The notes below the pieces were generated by a model. The model made no database searches. It worked only from the letters and a program-made list of their open reading frames with translations, and was not told where the DNA came from. Position numbers and translations under genes: made by a program. DNA of 39,778 nt from Muribaculaceae bacterium (GTDB taxonomy: Bacteria; Bacteroidota; Bacteroidia; Bacteroidales; Muribaculaceae), in NCBI GenBank assembly GCA_017962765.1, contig JAGCUP010000112.1, positions 1 to 39,778 on the forward strand. Reading direction: 5' to 3'. The first letter of the stretch is position 1, and each line of letters starts with the position of its first letter. Below, in pieces: positions 8,658 to 16,149 of the stretch.

Positions 8658-9544
8658 GATAATTCCTCCTTCGTTAAAATGCCTGATGCGATTGCTAACT
8701 CAATGGTGCGCTGTGCCCTGATTACGACGGGGCGGTCCACCATCTTGCCCTTATAGGAAATCACGCCGCTGCCGCGTTTCTCGGCTTCCTTGATGGCGGC
8801 GATGATGCCCATGGCTTTCTCGATAGCCTTCTCGGTGGGTGCGAACACTTCGTTGACGACCTCGATTTGGCGCGGGTTGATAATCGACTTGCCGTCGAAG
8901 CCCAGCGTCTTAATCAGTTCCACTTCTTTGCGGAAGGTTTCCATATCGTTGAGGTTGCTATAGACGGTGTCGAGCGCGTCGATGCCGGCAGCACGCGCGG
9001 CCACCACGATGGTCTGGCGGGCCATCAGCAGCTCCATACCGTCGGGTGTGCGTTGCGCCTTAAGGTTGGCGCAATAGTCCTCGGCGCCCAGGGCGATACC
9101 CATCATGCGCTTCGATGCGGTGGCGATGGCTTAGGCGTTGATGACACCCAGCGTGCTCTCGATGGCCGCCATGATTTGGGTGCGTCCCACGCATCCCAGC
9201 TCGGTTTCCACTTTCACGATTTCTTCCTCCAGCTCGTGAATTTCGTCGGCTGTCTCGGTCTTGGGCATACGAATCACGTGTACGCCGGCCTTCACCACAG
9301 CCTCGACGTCCTTCTTGCCGTAGGGGGTGTTGAGGGGGTTCACGCGCACCACCATTTCGGTGTTGCCGTAGTCGATGGTTTTCAGTGCGTTATAGACCAG
9401 GAGGCGCGCTGCGTCTTTCTCGGCCATTGTCACCGAGTCTTCCAGGTCGAGCATGATGGAGTCGGGACCGTAGATAAATGCGTCTTGCATCATTGCCGGA
9501 TTATTGCCCGGCACAAACATCATCGTTCTTCTTAATCGTTGCAT
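8654..9544 (-). pseudogene. citE: Citrate lyase beta subunit (citryl-ACP lyase) interrupted by one in-frame TAA
   Basis: The frame from ATG 9544 reads MQRLRRTMMFVPGNNPAMMQ and DLEDSVTMAEKDAARLL, classic CitE, and stops at TAA 9131-9133 after 137 codons. The same frame then continues without any shift as AIATASKRMMGIALGAEDY to the stop at 8654, 296 codons in all, the normal CitE length. The stop follows ESTLGVINA, where I recall homologues often carry a tyrosine codon, so a single TAC or TAT to TAA change would explain it. Everything else looks unharmed. It may be a true nonsense mutation, a strain polymorphism, readthrough, or a sequence error. An ATG at 9106 could restart translation of a C-terminal piece. 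CitE cleaves citryl-ACP to oxaloacetate and acetyl-ACP. Confidence 0.9.
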
Positions 9545-9581
9545 AACTTTTCTAGTTTTGATTTGTCTTGAAGGTTAATGG

Positions 9582-9860
9582 TTATTTCCACACGTCAACG
9601 CCAGTGGCGCGAACGGCGGCCGCAGTAACGCGGGCACGGATGGTACAGTCGAGCGCACCCTTGTCGGTGGCTTTCACTTCCACGCCGGTCACGTTGAGTT
9701 CTTGCAACGTGTCGGCTATCACACGCTTAATTTGGTCGCCAAATTGTAATGCGACCGTGCTGTCCAAATCAATCGTAACGCCGCCGGTGGTCGACGGGCC
9801 GATTTGAACGAAGATGTCGCCAGACTCTAATGTTCCGGCCGAAGCATTTTTGATTTCCAT
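9582..9860 (-). CDS. citD: Citrate lyase acyl carrier protein (gamma subunit)
   Basis: 92 residues, the usual CitD size. The N-terminal ASAGTLESGDIFVQIGP carries the serine (Ser13 here, Ser14 in Klebsiella) that receives the phosphoribosyl-dephospho-CoA arm. The C-terminal part (ARVTAAAVRATGVDVWK) is also conserved in kind. It is the first gene of the operon, with a leader of about 125 bases from the promoter at 9992-10022, and precedes citE by 37 bases. Confidence 0.93.
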   Translation of the reverse strand: MEIKNASAGTLESGDIFVQIGPSTTGGVTIDLDSTVALQFGDQIKRVIADTLQELNVTGVEVKATDKGALDCTIRARVTAAAVRATGVDVWK

Positions 9861-9991
9861 AATTACGAAATAATTACAGGTTGAAAGGTTTTTGTTTAGG
9901 TTATTTAAAATGTTATCTTTTTAGGGGAGTGAAAATAAAGAGTTTAAACTTCATTTTCAATCGTCCAATTCGCTGAATGTCAAATAAAAAC

Positions 9992-10022
9992 CAAAAGTAG
10001 ACATTATTTTTTGATTACCAAA
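9992..10022 (-). promoter_or_regulatory. Promoter of the citrate lyase operon
   Basis: Minus strand shows TTTG (10019-10022), 19 bases, then TACTTTTG (9992-9999). This is an exact match to the Bacteroidota sigma factor consensus (TTTG, N19, TAnnTTTG). Transcription would start near 9985. The region 9861-10133 otherwise holds only AT-rich sequence. Confidence 0.75.
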
Positions 10023-10133
10023 ATTTTTCAACAAAAATTCCAATAATTTTTTTTATAACACCCCATCAACACACACAGTGTCCAACCCTCAAAAATGACA
10101 GAAAAACATAAGTCTTCATGTTCAGCGAGTGAT

Positions 10134-10227
10134 AAGACATAAGAACAAAAGTCCCCAAAAGAACAAAAGGGGAAGTTTAAAATTTTATAAACTTCTGTTC
10201 TTTTGAGGACTTTTGTTCTTCTGTCTT
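10134..10227. repeat. Large palindromic repeat, copy 1 (left boundary of the methyltransferase/DUF262 module)
   Basis: Two 37-base arms, 10134-10170 and 10191-10227, are inverted copies with about 34 of 37 matches. The left arm begins AAGACATAAGAACAAAAG; the right ends CTTTTGTTCTTCTGTCTT. Each arm itself holds a doubled AAGAACAAAAG unit. The same ends recur at 12922-13049. It lies 22 bases past the DUF262 stop, so it could also act as a two-way terminator. Confidence 0.85.
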
Positions 10228-10249
10228 CTCTGCCGCTTTCAATCGGGCA

Positions 10250-11410
10250 TTAGCGATTGCCTTTGGCGCGGTTGTGGGTGGTGCATAGCATTTGGCAGTT
10301 GGCGGCGGTGGTTTCTCCACCATGGCTCCAAGCCGTCACGTGGTCCGCATCCATTTCTGTCAGTTTGTAGATGCGTGCGCGGTTCGCATCGTGACCGATG
10401 GCGCACAAAGGACAGTTTGACACACCAAGTTCGCTCGCTTCGGCTGTCTGCGTCGCATATACAGCGCGTATCACACTGGGCTCAAACACACGCACGTTGA
10501 GCAACCTCGTGTCCTTCTCGCCGCCGAGCACATACTCGAAGATACCTTTCTTGTCTTTCACGCTTTCGTCGGCCATGAGTCGTTCTACTGCAGTTGCCAT
10601 TGCAGTGGGGTTAAAAGGCTTTTCATGGTAACGCTCATATAACTCACCCCATTTCAGCCCACACATTTCACGATAAACGCCAATGAATGTGGCGGCCACC
10701 CAGTCAATCTCGCTGTTAAAATAGTTGCGCAGCTCGTCGATGTCTTTGTCGTGACGATGCAGGCTCATGTAGTCGGCAATTTTGCCGTGGCTCACCCATT
10801 CGAGGGCGCGCTCGAGATACTCTTGGCGCTTGATGTCACCTTTGACGTAAGCTCCCCACTTCTGCTTCATGGGGTTACCGCTGTTGCTGAACACCGTCTT
10901 CGCAGCAGTGACGAATGGACCACTATAGACGGCATTGAGCATTTCTTGGTTGTTGAGCGGTATGCCGGCGATGTTGATGGTTTGGAACCATTGCTTGATT
11001 TCGCTCTCGGTGCCCTGGCACTCATAGATGAGCAATGGTGTGTTGTGGATGCGCTGTTGTAAATCGGTGGCGAGACCGTGGAAATACTGTTCCATTCCAT
11101 CAATCTTGATGGCGAATTTACTCGTGACAAACCGCCCAAGTGAAGTGATGCGCTGTTGGCCGTCAAGCACCTCATACTGATTGTTTCCCAAACGATTAAA
11201 GTATATCAAACCGAGGGGATAGCCATGAAGCACCGACTCGATTACCGCCACGTCTTTCTTGCCGTCGGCATAGATGTAGTTACGCTGGTACTCGGGCTGT
11301 ATTGTAAGCAGCCCATTAAGCCCATATAGCCCCCTGCCTTCCAGTTCGTTATATACAAAACCCTCGCAAATATCGCCAATCGTAATGTCGGTTATCAGTT
11401 TCGTTTCCAT
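10250..11410 (-). CDS. DUF262 and HNH-nuclease domain protein (GmrSD-like)
   Basis: 386 residues. The N-terminal DUF262 domain has the signature [10 protein letters not shown] near residue 37, [16 protein letters not shown] near 60 and [16 protein letters not shown] near 80; in GmrS-type proteins this domain is linked to nucleotide-dependent DNA restriction. The C-terminus is an HNH nuclease: CPLC, then [15 protein letters not shown], then [13 protein letters not shown] (about 335-386), including a zinc-type cysteine pair and the catalytic-type DH. It starts 28 bases after the stop of an EcoRI-type adenine methyltransferase on the same strand, so the two form an operon and probably a restriction-modification or related defence unit. 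A DNA-damage or housekeeping role is less likely but not excluded. Confidence 0.88.
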   Translation of the reverse strand: METKLITDITIGDICEGFVYNELEGRGLYGLNGLLTIQPEYQRNYIYADGKKDVAVIESVLHGYPLGLIYFNRLGNNQYEVLDGQQRITSLGRFVTSKFAIKIDGMEQYFHGLATDLQQRIHNTPLLIYECQGTESEIKQWFQTINIAGIPLNNQEMLNAVYSGPFVTAAKTVFSNSGNPMKQKWGAYVKGDIKRQEYLERALEWVSHGKIADYMSLHRHDKDIDELRNYFNSEIDWVAATFIGVYREMCGLKWGELYERYHEKPFNPTAMATAVERLMADESVKDKKGIFEYVLGGEKDTRLLNVRVFEPSVIRAVYATQTAEASELGVSNCPLCAIGHDANRARIYKLTEMDADHVTAWSHGGETTAANCQMLCTTHNRAKGNR

Positions 11411-11438
11411 AATCTATGTTTTGCTGTTTTTAGTATAT

Positions 11439-12530
11439 TCATCTTTTGTGACGTATAACAATTCTAACATATCGGGGTTTACCATCAATAGCACTGTCTT
11501 TATCCTTTATTAATCCATGTGTTTTGATTGGTACACTTTCATTTTTGCGCAAGCTGTTGGCATCCAATATTTCAAATTGCTCAGGACAATACTTGTCAAG
11601 GAAAGTGATTGGAACTCCCATTGCTCCATTATAGTCGCTCGGTATTGCATCGGTATATGGCACTTCTATGGCATCGTAATTATCGTAATGCTGATAAGTC
11701 CCCCTCTCTCTAATGTCTTTGTGACGGCTAAATCTCAAGTTGTCATCCATTGTCATTAAAGTCAGCGGATGATGACGACGACCATGGTCGATATTGGTAA
11801 ACCATCTCACCCCTTTGACCATAATATAGCGCAGCCCATTCTCATCTATGCCACAACCAGCAGCGTTGAGAGGATAATCATCAGGAATTCCGAATTTTCT
11901 GTCTCCACTATGAATTGTGCACCCCATCCATATTTTGCCCGTCTTTATCATGTTAAAGATGTCGGAATATGAGACTGCATTGACGTTTCCAATGATTATG
12001 AACTGTTTGTTGCCACCTTCAATCCACTTGACGAACTCGCGGAATAGGGAGAATGGGGGATTGGTGATGATGATGTCGGACTCGTCGCGCAGGCGCGTCA
12101 CCTCGTCGCTACGGAAGTCGCCGTCGCCCTCCAAGTACTGCCATTGCAGGTCGTCGATGTTAATGCGTCCGTCGCCGGTGATGTCGTTGTCGAGGACGAA
12201 GATTTTGCCGCGAGCCTGCGATTTGAGCTCATCGTACTGTAGCGAGTTCTGCTCGAACAGAGACGGACGGTAGTCCGCTAGGCGTTTACTGGCCGGCGCG
12301 TAGCTGGTGCTAATAAGTTTCTTGAGGCCGAAGCGGTCGAAATTTTGTGCGAAGAATTTGGTGAAATTGCTCCATTCGGGGTCGTCGCAGGGCAATAACA
12401 CGGTCTTGCCACGAAATACGTCGGGGTCATAATTGAGATAGGCCATCATCTCAACTTCGATGTCGTGCCACTGGGTGTAAAATTCGTCGTTTTTGGCTCG
12501 CTTGGCGGCCGATAAATTTGCGTTTGCCAT
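11439..12530 (-). CDS. Adenine-specific DNA methyltransferase, EcoRI-methylase family
   Basis: 363 residues. It has a SAM-site-like GKTVLLPCDDPEWSNF near residue 42 and the N6-adenine catalytic motif NPPF at 157-160 within DIIITNPPFSLFREF. The C-terminal GVPITFLDKYCPEQFEIL segment is common in this family. It would methylate adenine in a specific DNA site to protect it from a partner nuclease; the only candidate partner in view is the DUF262-HNH protein just downstream. ATG 12530 is chosen because MANANLSAAKRAKNDEFYTQ is the usual family start. A perfect 11-base stem lies 2 bases upstream of the start codon and a complex leader precedes it, suggesting control of expression. More AT-rich than the cit operon. 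Confidence 0.9.
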   Translation of the reverse strand: MANANLSAAKRAKNDEFYTQWHDIEVEMMAYLNYDPDVFRGKTVLLPCDDPEWSNFTKFFAQNFDRFGLKKLISTSYAPASKRLADYRPSLFEQNSLQYDELKSQARGKIFVLDNDITGDGRINIDDLQWQYLEGDGDFRSDEVTRLRDESDIIITNPPFSLFREFVKWIEGGNKQFIIIGNVNAVSYSDIFNMIKTGKIWMGCTIHSGDRKFGIPDDYPLNAAGCGIDENGLRYIMVKGVRWFTNIDHGRRHHPLTLMTMDDNLRFSRHKDIRERGTYQHYDNYDAIEVPYTDAIPSDYNGAMGVPITFLDKYCPEQFEILDANSLRKNESVPIKTHGLIKDKDSAIDGKPRYVRIVIRHKR

Positions 12531-12532
12531 TG

Positions 12533-12568
12533 TTGATAGCAGTTGTTAATGTTTGGCACTGCTATCAA
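12533..12568 (-). promoter_or_regulatory. Perfect 11-bp dyad covering the methyltransferase ribosome-binding region
   Basis: ACTGCTATCAA at 12558-12568 is the exact inverse of TTGATAGCAGT at 12533-12543, with a 14-base loop. It ends 2 bases before the ATG at 12530. As RNA it would hide the ribosome-binding region; as DNA it could be an operator for a controller protein. Confidence 0.7.
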
Positions 12569-12593
12569 TCGCCTATAACGCAAAAAAAGAGGC

Positions 12594-12706
12594 GCGATGC
12601 TCTCACTTGCGTTTAGCACGGGGCGGCCTCGGTGGAACCCCGGAGCGTCAAAGTGATGCATCACACCTCAAAAAGGTGTGAGCATCGCTATTTGACGCTT
12701 ATGGGG
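12594..12706 (-). promoter_or_regulatory. Highly structured, possibly bistable leader upstream of the methyltransferase
   Basis: One fold is a nested stem: AGCGTCAAA (12644-12652) with TTTGACGCT (12691-12699), GATGC (12655-12659) with GCATC (12682-12686), and TCACACC (12661-12667) with GGTGTGA (12675-12681), with CCCC/GGGG outside (12638-12641, 12703-12706). A competing fold pairs GCGATGCTCTCAC (12594-12606) with GTGAGCATCGC (12678-12688) and on the minus strand is followed by a T-run (12582-12588), like a terminator. The two cannot form together. I do not recognise a known riboswitch. A small RNA or a mobile-element end are alternatives. Confidence 0.6.
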
Positions 12707-12844
12707 GCTCTATATGAGTTCACCCATCACTGATTATTTCCGTGCTTGTTATTCCAATGAGTTTCCGAGGCTCTTGGCTAAACGCGAAATAATAGCGAAT
12801 GCTTATATCTTTTATATTTCGTCGCCGAACTCTTTCGGCAACCG

Positions 12845-12852
12845 CAAAGTTA
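12845..12852 (-). promoter_or_regulatory. Possible -7 box for the methyltransferase transcript
   Basis: Minus strand TAACTTTG matches TAnnTTTG. A -33 TTTG is not evident at 19-21 bases. If used, transcription starts near 12838 and gives a leader of about 300 bases spanning the structured region. Between 12720 and 12845 I see no gene. Confidence 0.4.
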
Positions 12853-12921
12853 CAACATTTTTCTGGTATGTAATGCGCCTTTCTAGAAATTTGTTCTTAA
12901 AAGGCTGAAAACGACACAAAA

Positions 12922-13049
12922 AAGACATAAGAACAAAAGCTCTCACAAGAACAAAAGGATATTCTCTGTTGTGTGAACGACAATATCAATTTGCTCGTCA
13001 ACTTGTCAACTAAAATAATCTTATGAAGACTTTTGTTCTTCTGTCTCTT
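12922..13049. repeat. Large palindromic repeat, copy 2 (right boundary of the methyltransferase/DUF262 module)
   Basis: The left arm (12922-12958) starts with the same 18 bases AAGACATAAGAACAAAAG as copy 1 and again has a second AAGAACAAAAGG. The right arm (13025-13049) has GACTTTTGTTCTTCTGTCT, as in copy 1. The centre differs and is longer, about 66 bases, including two CGTCAACT-type octamers at 12996-13011. Confidence 0.8.
12996..13011 (+). repeat. Two tandem TCAACT-type octamers
   Basis: CGTCAACT followed by TGTCAACT, inside the centre of palindromic repeat copy 2. The same pair starts the longer octamer array at 14765-14796. Confidence 0.6.
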
Positions 13050-13112
13050 AATCGATTAGGGTTAGAGCTTGAGTGCTTCTGTCTTCCCTGCTCACGTTCA
13101 TGTATCGGTTTG

Positions 13113-13196
13113 ATTTGGCAAAATAAGGGATATAATCTGCCAAATCGCCCAAAAAAATCGCAATTTGGCAGATTATAGCCTATATTTTGCCACGAA
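13113..13196 (+). repeat. 84-bp direct repeat, copy A (downstream of the ATPase gene)
   Basis: Starts ATTTGGCAAAATAAGGG and ends TATATTTTGCCACGAA. It matches 14669-14752 at 83 of 84 bases in the same orientation; the one difference is A versus C after AAGGG. Each copy is an imperfect palindrome: TGGCAAAATA and TATAATCTGCCAAAT reappear inverted on the right. It ends one base before the ATPase stop codon. Confidence 0.95.
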
Positions 13197-13197
13197 A

Positions 13198-14625
13198 TCA
13201 CGACTTCGCTTTGTCAAAGAGGTCGTCAAGGGTGATTTCGTTATCAACGATATTGCGATATTTGTTGTCGGCGAGTCCGTAGGTGGTGACTAGTGTGAGT
13301 TGCAGTGATTTGCGCCGGTTGGTTCGCTTTGCAAACTGTTCTAGTTTGTTGCGAAGCGTCATCTCATATTGGCGGTCGATGGAGAAGGTGTTAATGCTGA
13401 ATTTCATTTCGCATAGGTTCACAGTATTGTCGGCCCGGTCGATGACTAAATCGATTTGTGAGCCATTCTCTCCTTTGCATCGCCAAGCATAGGAACGTGT
13501 GTCAACCGAGCTGATGCCGAGTTTTTGCTTGATTTCTCGCAGGTGACACAATGCAAGCAACTCGAAAGTGAGACCGGCCCAGGCATGGAACTCTGCTTTG
13601 CCTTGAATGCTTGTCCACTTCGACAAGTCCCGTTTTTTGCCCATAAAGTGGAAGTGGAATAGCGTGAAGAAATCAATGAGTTGATATACGACACCTTCGC
13701 GTTTCATGCCTTCGTATTGTTGGTGAGTTTGGATGAAACCGCATGTTTCCAAATTGCGTAGAATGGTAGTGAGACCGGTGCCTGTCTTTAGTCCGGTATG
13801 GCTGATGATTTCGTTACGCGTAAGCCCACTGCGGCAAGAGCTAAGCGCTTCTACCACCTTTATATAGTTCGACGAATTTCGGAATAGAGCTGCATAGAGA
13901 TTACCAAACTCGTGAACGAGAGCTCCGTTGGGCCGGAAGAGCAGATTGTCGATGTTTTGAGATAAATTCATTTGGCGGTCGAGCATCTCTAAGTAGTAAG
14001 GTATGCCGCCCATAATCATATAGCACACGGCAATATCGTAACGTGACCAGCGAAAGCCTTTTGAGTCTAAGAAGAGTTCACTCTCGGCCAGGGTAAAAGG
14101 CAATAGGTAAATGCTATGGGTGAGGCGATTGTGCAGTCCGCCATGGTTGTTGATGAGTTTGTCCATTATCCATGAGGTGGCCGAGCCGCACACAATCAGC
14201 ACCACGTCGCGGCGTGCCGAGGCCCATGAGTTCCAAAAGTGTTCAAGCGCCGCCATGAATCCCGAGCGTGGCGTGTCCATCCATGGCAGTTCATCGAGCA
14301 TGATTACCTTACGTTGCTTGGTTGAACTTTTGATAAGTGTACGCAGCAATGAGAACACCTCAATCCAGTCGGCTGGTACCTTCTCTTGTCGTGGCAGTCC
14401 ATATTCCACAAGGTCTTCGTAGAAAGATTTGATTTGTCGTGCACTATTCTCATGCGCAAGTCCTGCGGTAAGGAAAACCATTTCGCTCTCAAAAAACTCT
14501 CTCACGAGGAATGTCTTACCCACGCGACGCCGGCCATAGACTGCTACAAATTCAGCTTTCCCCGACCGATAAATCTTGTCGAGTAGCCGTTTCTCTTCGC
14601 TTCTTCCAATAATATTCTCTTTCAT
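13198..14625 (-). CDS. AAA-type ATPase with C-terminal DUF234 / PD-(D/E)XK-like nuclease domain
   Basis: 475 residues from ATG 14625 (a TTG at 14649 is less likely). Residues 31-38 are Walker A (GRRRVGKT) and 106-112 Walker B (KVIMLDE), in an archaeal-type ATPase domain. A winged-helix region follows (about 270-330: GLTRNEIISHTGLKTGTGLT). The C-terminus has GSQIDLVIDR then NLCEMKFS, giving Asp392, Glu406 and Lys408 in the D...ExK layout of PD-(D/E)XK nucleases, as known for DUF234. Homologues are common and multicopy in Bacteroidota, with no settled role. The flanking 84-bp repeats point to a selfish or mobile unit. AT-rich relative to core genes. Confidence 0.9.
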   Translation of the reverse strand: MKENIIGRSEEKRLLDKIYRSGKAEFVAVYGRRRVGKTFLVREFFESEMVFLTAGLAHENSARQIKSFYEDLVEYGLPRQEKVPADWIEVFSLLRTLIKSSTKQRKVIMLDELPWMDTPRSGFMAALEHFWNSWASARRDVVLIVCGSATSWIMDKLINNHGGLHNRLTHSIYLLPFTLAESELFLDSKGFRWSRYDIAVCYMIMGGIPYYLEMLDRQMNLSQNIDNLLFRPNGALVHEFGNLYAALFRNSSNYIKVVEALSSCRSGLTRNEIISHTGLKTGTGLTTILRNLETCGFIQTHQQYEGMKREGVVYQLIDFFTLFHFHFMGKKRDLSKWTSIQGKAEFHAWAGLTFELLALCHLREIKQKLGISSVDTRSYAWRCKGENGSQIDLVIDRADNTVNLCEMKFSINTFSIDRQYEMTLRNKLEQFAKRTNRRKSLQLTLVTTYGLADNKYRNIVDNEITLDDLFDKAKS

Positions 14626-14668
14626 AACAATGTTTGTTTTGTGCTGCAAAGATATGAAAAAATGATGA

Positions 14669-14752
14669 ATTTGGCAAAATAAGGGCTATAATCTGCCAAA
14701 TCGCCCAAAAAAATCGCAATTTGGCAGATTATAGCCTATATTTTGCCACGAA
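14669..14752 (+). repeat. 84-bp direct repeat, copy B (upstream of the ATPase gene)
   Basis: Same sequence and orientation as 13113-13196 except for one base (C in AAGGGCTATAATC), which improves its own palindrome. It lies 43 bases before the ATPase ATG, so it may also include or overlap its promoter. Confidence 0.95.
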
Positions 14753-14764
14753 GCGGCGGTATCT

Positions 14765-14796
14765 CGTCAACTTGTCAACTCGTCAACGCGTCAACT
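14765..14796 (+). repeat. Four tandem octamers of the CGTCAACT type
   Basis: CGTCAACT, TGTCAACT, CGTCAACG, CGTCAACT in a row, starting 13 bases after repeat copy B and running into the stop codon of the CoA-hydrolase gene (14795-14797). Confidence 0.75.
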
Positions 14797-16087
14797 AATA
14801 TATCCTGTTGAAGGAGTAGCCGAAGCGGTCGCGGGCGGCGCGTTCGAGGGCTTCGCGGTCGTCGGGATGCGCGATGGAGATGAGGGCTTTGGCGCGCTCG
14901 GCGAGGTTGAGGTTGCGCAGATAGACGATGCCGTGCTCGGTGGCCACGAATTGCGTCTGGAAACGTGTCGTCACCACGCCGGCGCCCGGCGTGAGTGTGG
15001 GCACGATTTTGGCGCGTCCTTTTCCTGTGCGCGAGGGTAGGGCGATGAACGTCTTACCGCCTTCGGAGAGTGCTCCGCCGTACATGAAGTCGTGCTGGCC
15101 GCCCACGCTTGAGAAGATGGTGGTGCCGATGCTGTCGGCGCACACCTGCCCCGTGAGGTCCACCTCGATGGCCGAGTTGATGGCCACCACGCGTGGGTTT
15201 TGCCGGATGACCTGTGGATCGTTGGTCCACGCCACGTCGTAGAACTCGACGTCACTGTTGTAGTGCAGAAACTCGTACATGTGCTCCGAGCCCAGCGCGA
15301 GGCTCGCGACGCTCTTGCCGGGACGGATTTTCTTGAGCGAGTTGTCGATGACGCCTTCTTCGATGAGGCGCACCACCCCGTCGGTCATCGCCTCGGTGTG
15401 CAGACCCAGGTGCTTGTGGTGCTTGATGCCGTTGAGCACGGCGTTAGGGATGCCGCCCACGCCAATTTGCAGCGTGGCGCCGTCCTCGATTTCGTTGGCG
15501 ATATTTTGTCCTATGGCGCTCTCTATCTCGGTGGGTGCCCCGAAGTGTAAGGCCACGGGTGGATCGTCGCACTCGACGGCGGCGGTAATCTTCGATTCGT
15601 GGATGAGGGCCGCGCCGCACAGGTAGGGCATACTCTTGTTAATCTGCGCAATAATGATGCGTGAGCACTCCACGGCCGAGAAGGCGAGGTCGGCGCTCAT
15701 GCCGTAGCTGCAATAGCCGTTCTCGTCGGGTGGCGAACAGTTGATGAATGTGATGTCGAGCGGTATCTGATGCGAGCGGAACAGGAACGGGATTTCGCCC
15801 AAGAACGCCGGAATCATCGAGCCGTAGCCCTCGCCCACCCAGCGCCGTTGGTCGGCGCACAGGAAGAGGCTGTTGATGAGGAAAGCGTCCTTGTATTCGG
15901 GCTTGCAGAAAGGCGCTTCACCCTTTGTGATGTTGAAGGCTGAATATACTTTCACGCCCTCCAGTTCGTGGCCGCGCCGCGCGAGGGCCTCCTCAAGGAC
16001 GTTGGGCACCGAAGTGCTGCCCTGGATGAAAATCGAGTCACCATTGTGGACGAGGCGCATCGCCTCGTCGGCAGTCATATAGTTCAT
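14795..16087 (-). CDS. Acetyl-CoA hydrolase / acetate (4-hydroxybutyrate) CoA-transferase family
   Basis: 430 residues. The family transfers CoA between acetate and other acids, or hydrolyses acyl-CoA, in the cytosol. The glutamate that forms the CoA thioester is Glu308 in AINSAIEVDLTGQV; the C-terminal SVGGQHDFMYGG and the final ATEHGIVYLRNL segments are also typical. Length fits the Cat1/4-hydroxybutyrate CoA-transferase group. It follows the aminotransferase by 62 bases on the same strand, so both are probably co-transcribed from 17564-17595. Substrate is open: acetate, succinate, propionate and butyrate CoA are all possible. It could help reactivate or release the acetate made by citrate lyase nearby, which is inference only. 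Confidence 0.88.
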   Translation of the reverse strand: MNYMTADEAMRLVHNGDSIFIQGSTSVPNVLEEALARRGHELEGVKVYSAFNITKGEAPFCKPEYKDAFLINSLFLCADQRRWVGEGYGSMIPAFLGEIPFLFRSHQIPLDITFINCSPPDENGYCSYGMSADLAFSAVECSRIIIAQINKSMPYLCGAALIHESKITAAVECDDPPVALHFGAPTEIESAIGQNIANEIEDGATLQIGVGGIPNAVLNGIKHHKHLGLHTEAMTDGVVRLIEEGVIDNSLKKIRPGKSVASLALGSEHMYEFLHYNSDVEFYDVAWTNDPQVIRQNPRVVAINSAIEVDLTGQVCADSIGTTIFSSVGGQHDFMYGGALSEGGKTFIALPSRTGKGRAKIVPTLTPGAGVVTTRFQTQFVATEHGIVYLRNLNLAERAKALISIAHPDDREALERAARDRFGYSFNRIY

Positions 16088-16149
16088 AGTTTTTTAATAG
16101 ACATGTAAACGAGTAAACGAGCAATTAGAGTCGAGTCAATTCCTAATTA

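Larger units (their letters stand above)
13113..14752 (-). mobile_element. Putative ATPase cassette bounded by 84-bp direct repeats
   Basis: One gene, 13198-14625, occupies the space between two almost identical 84-bp palindromic repeats 1556 bases apart. No transposase or integrase is seen inside. The tight fit, with the repeat touching the stop codon on one side and 43 bases before the ATG on the other, suggests the gene and its repeats move or recombine as a unit. It is an inference from structure only; no empty site is available here. Confidence 0.55.

Noticed and set aside
8654..9106. A separate small gene starting at ATG 9106
   Set aside because: It is the C-terminal half of CitE in the same frame as the upstream part; treated as one interrupted gene with possible restart.
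10134..10227. Plain terminator for the DUF262 gene
   Set aside because: It may well terminate, but the same end sequences recur at the other edge of the module, and the arms are far longer than needed, so repeat is the better description.
12446..12664. 72-residue minus-strand frame upstream of the methyltransferase
   Set aside because: It overlaps the methyltransferase start in another frame and covers the structured leader; no motif or good start.
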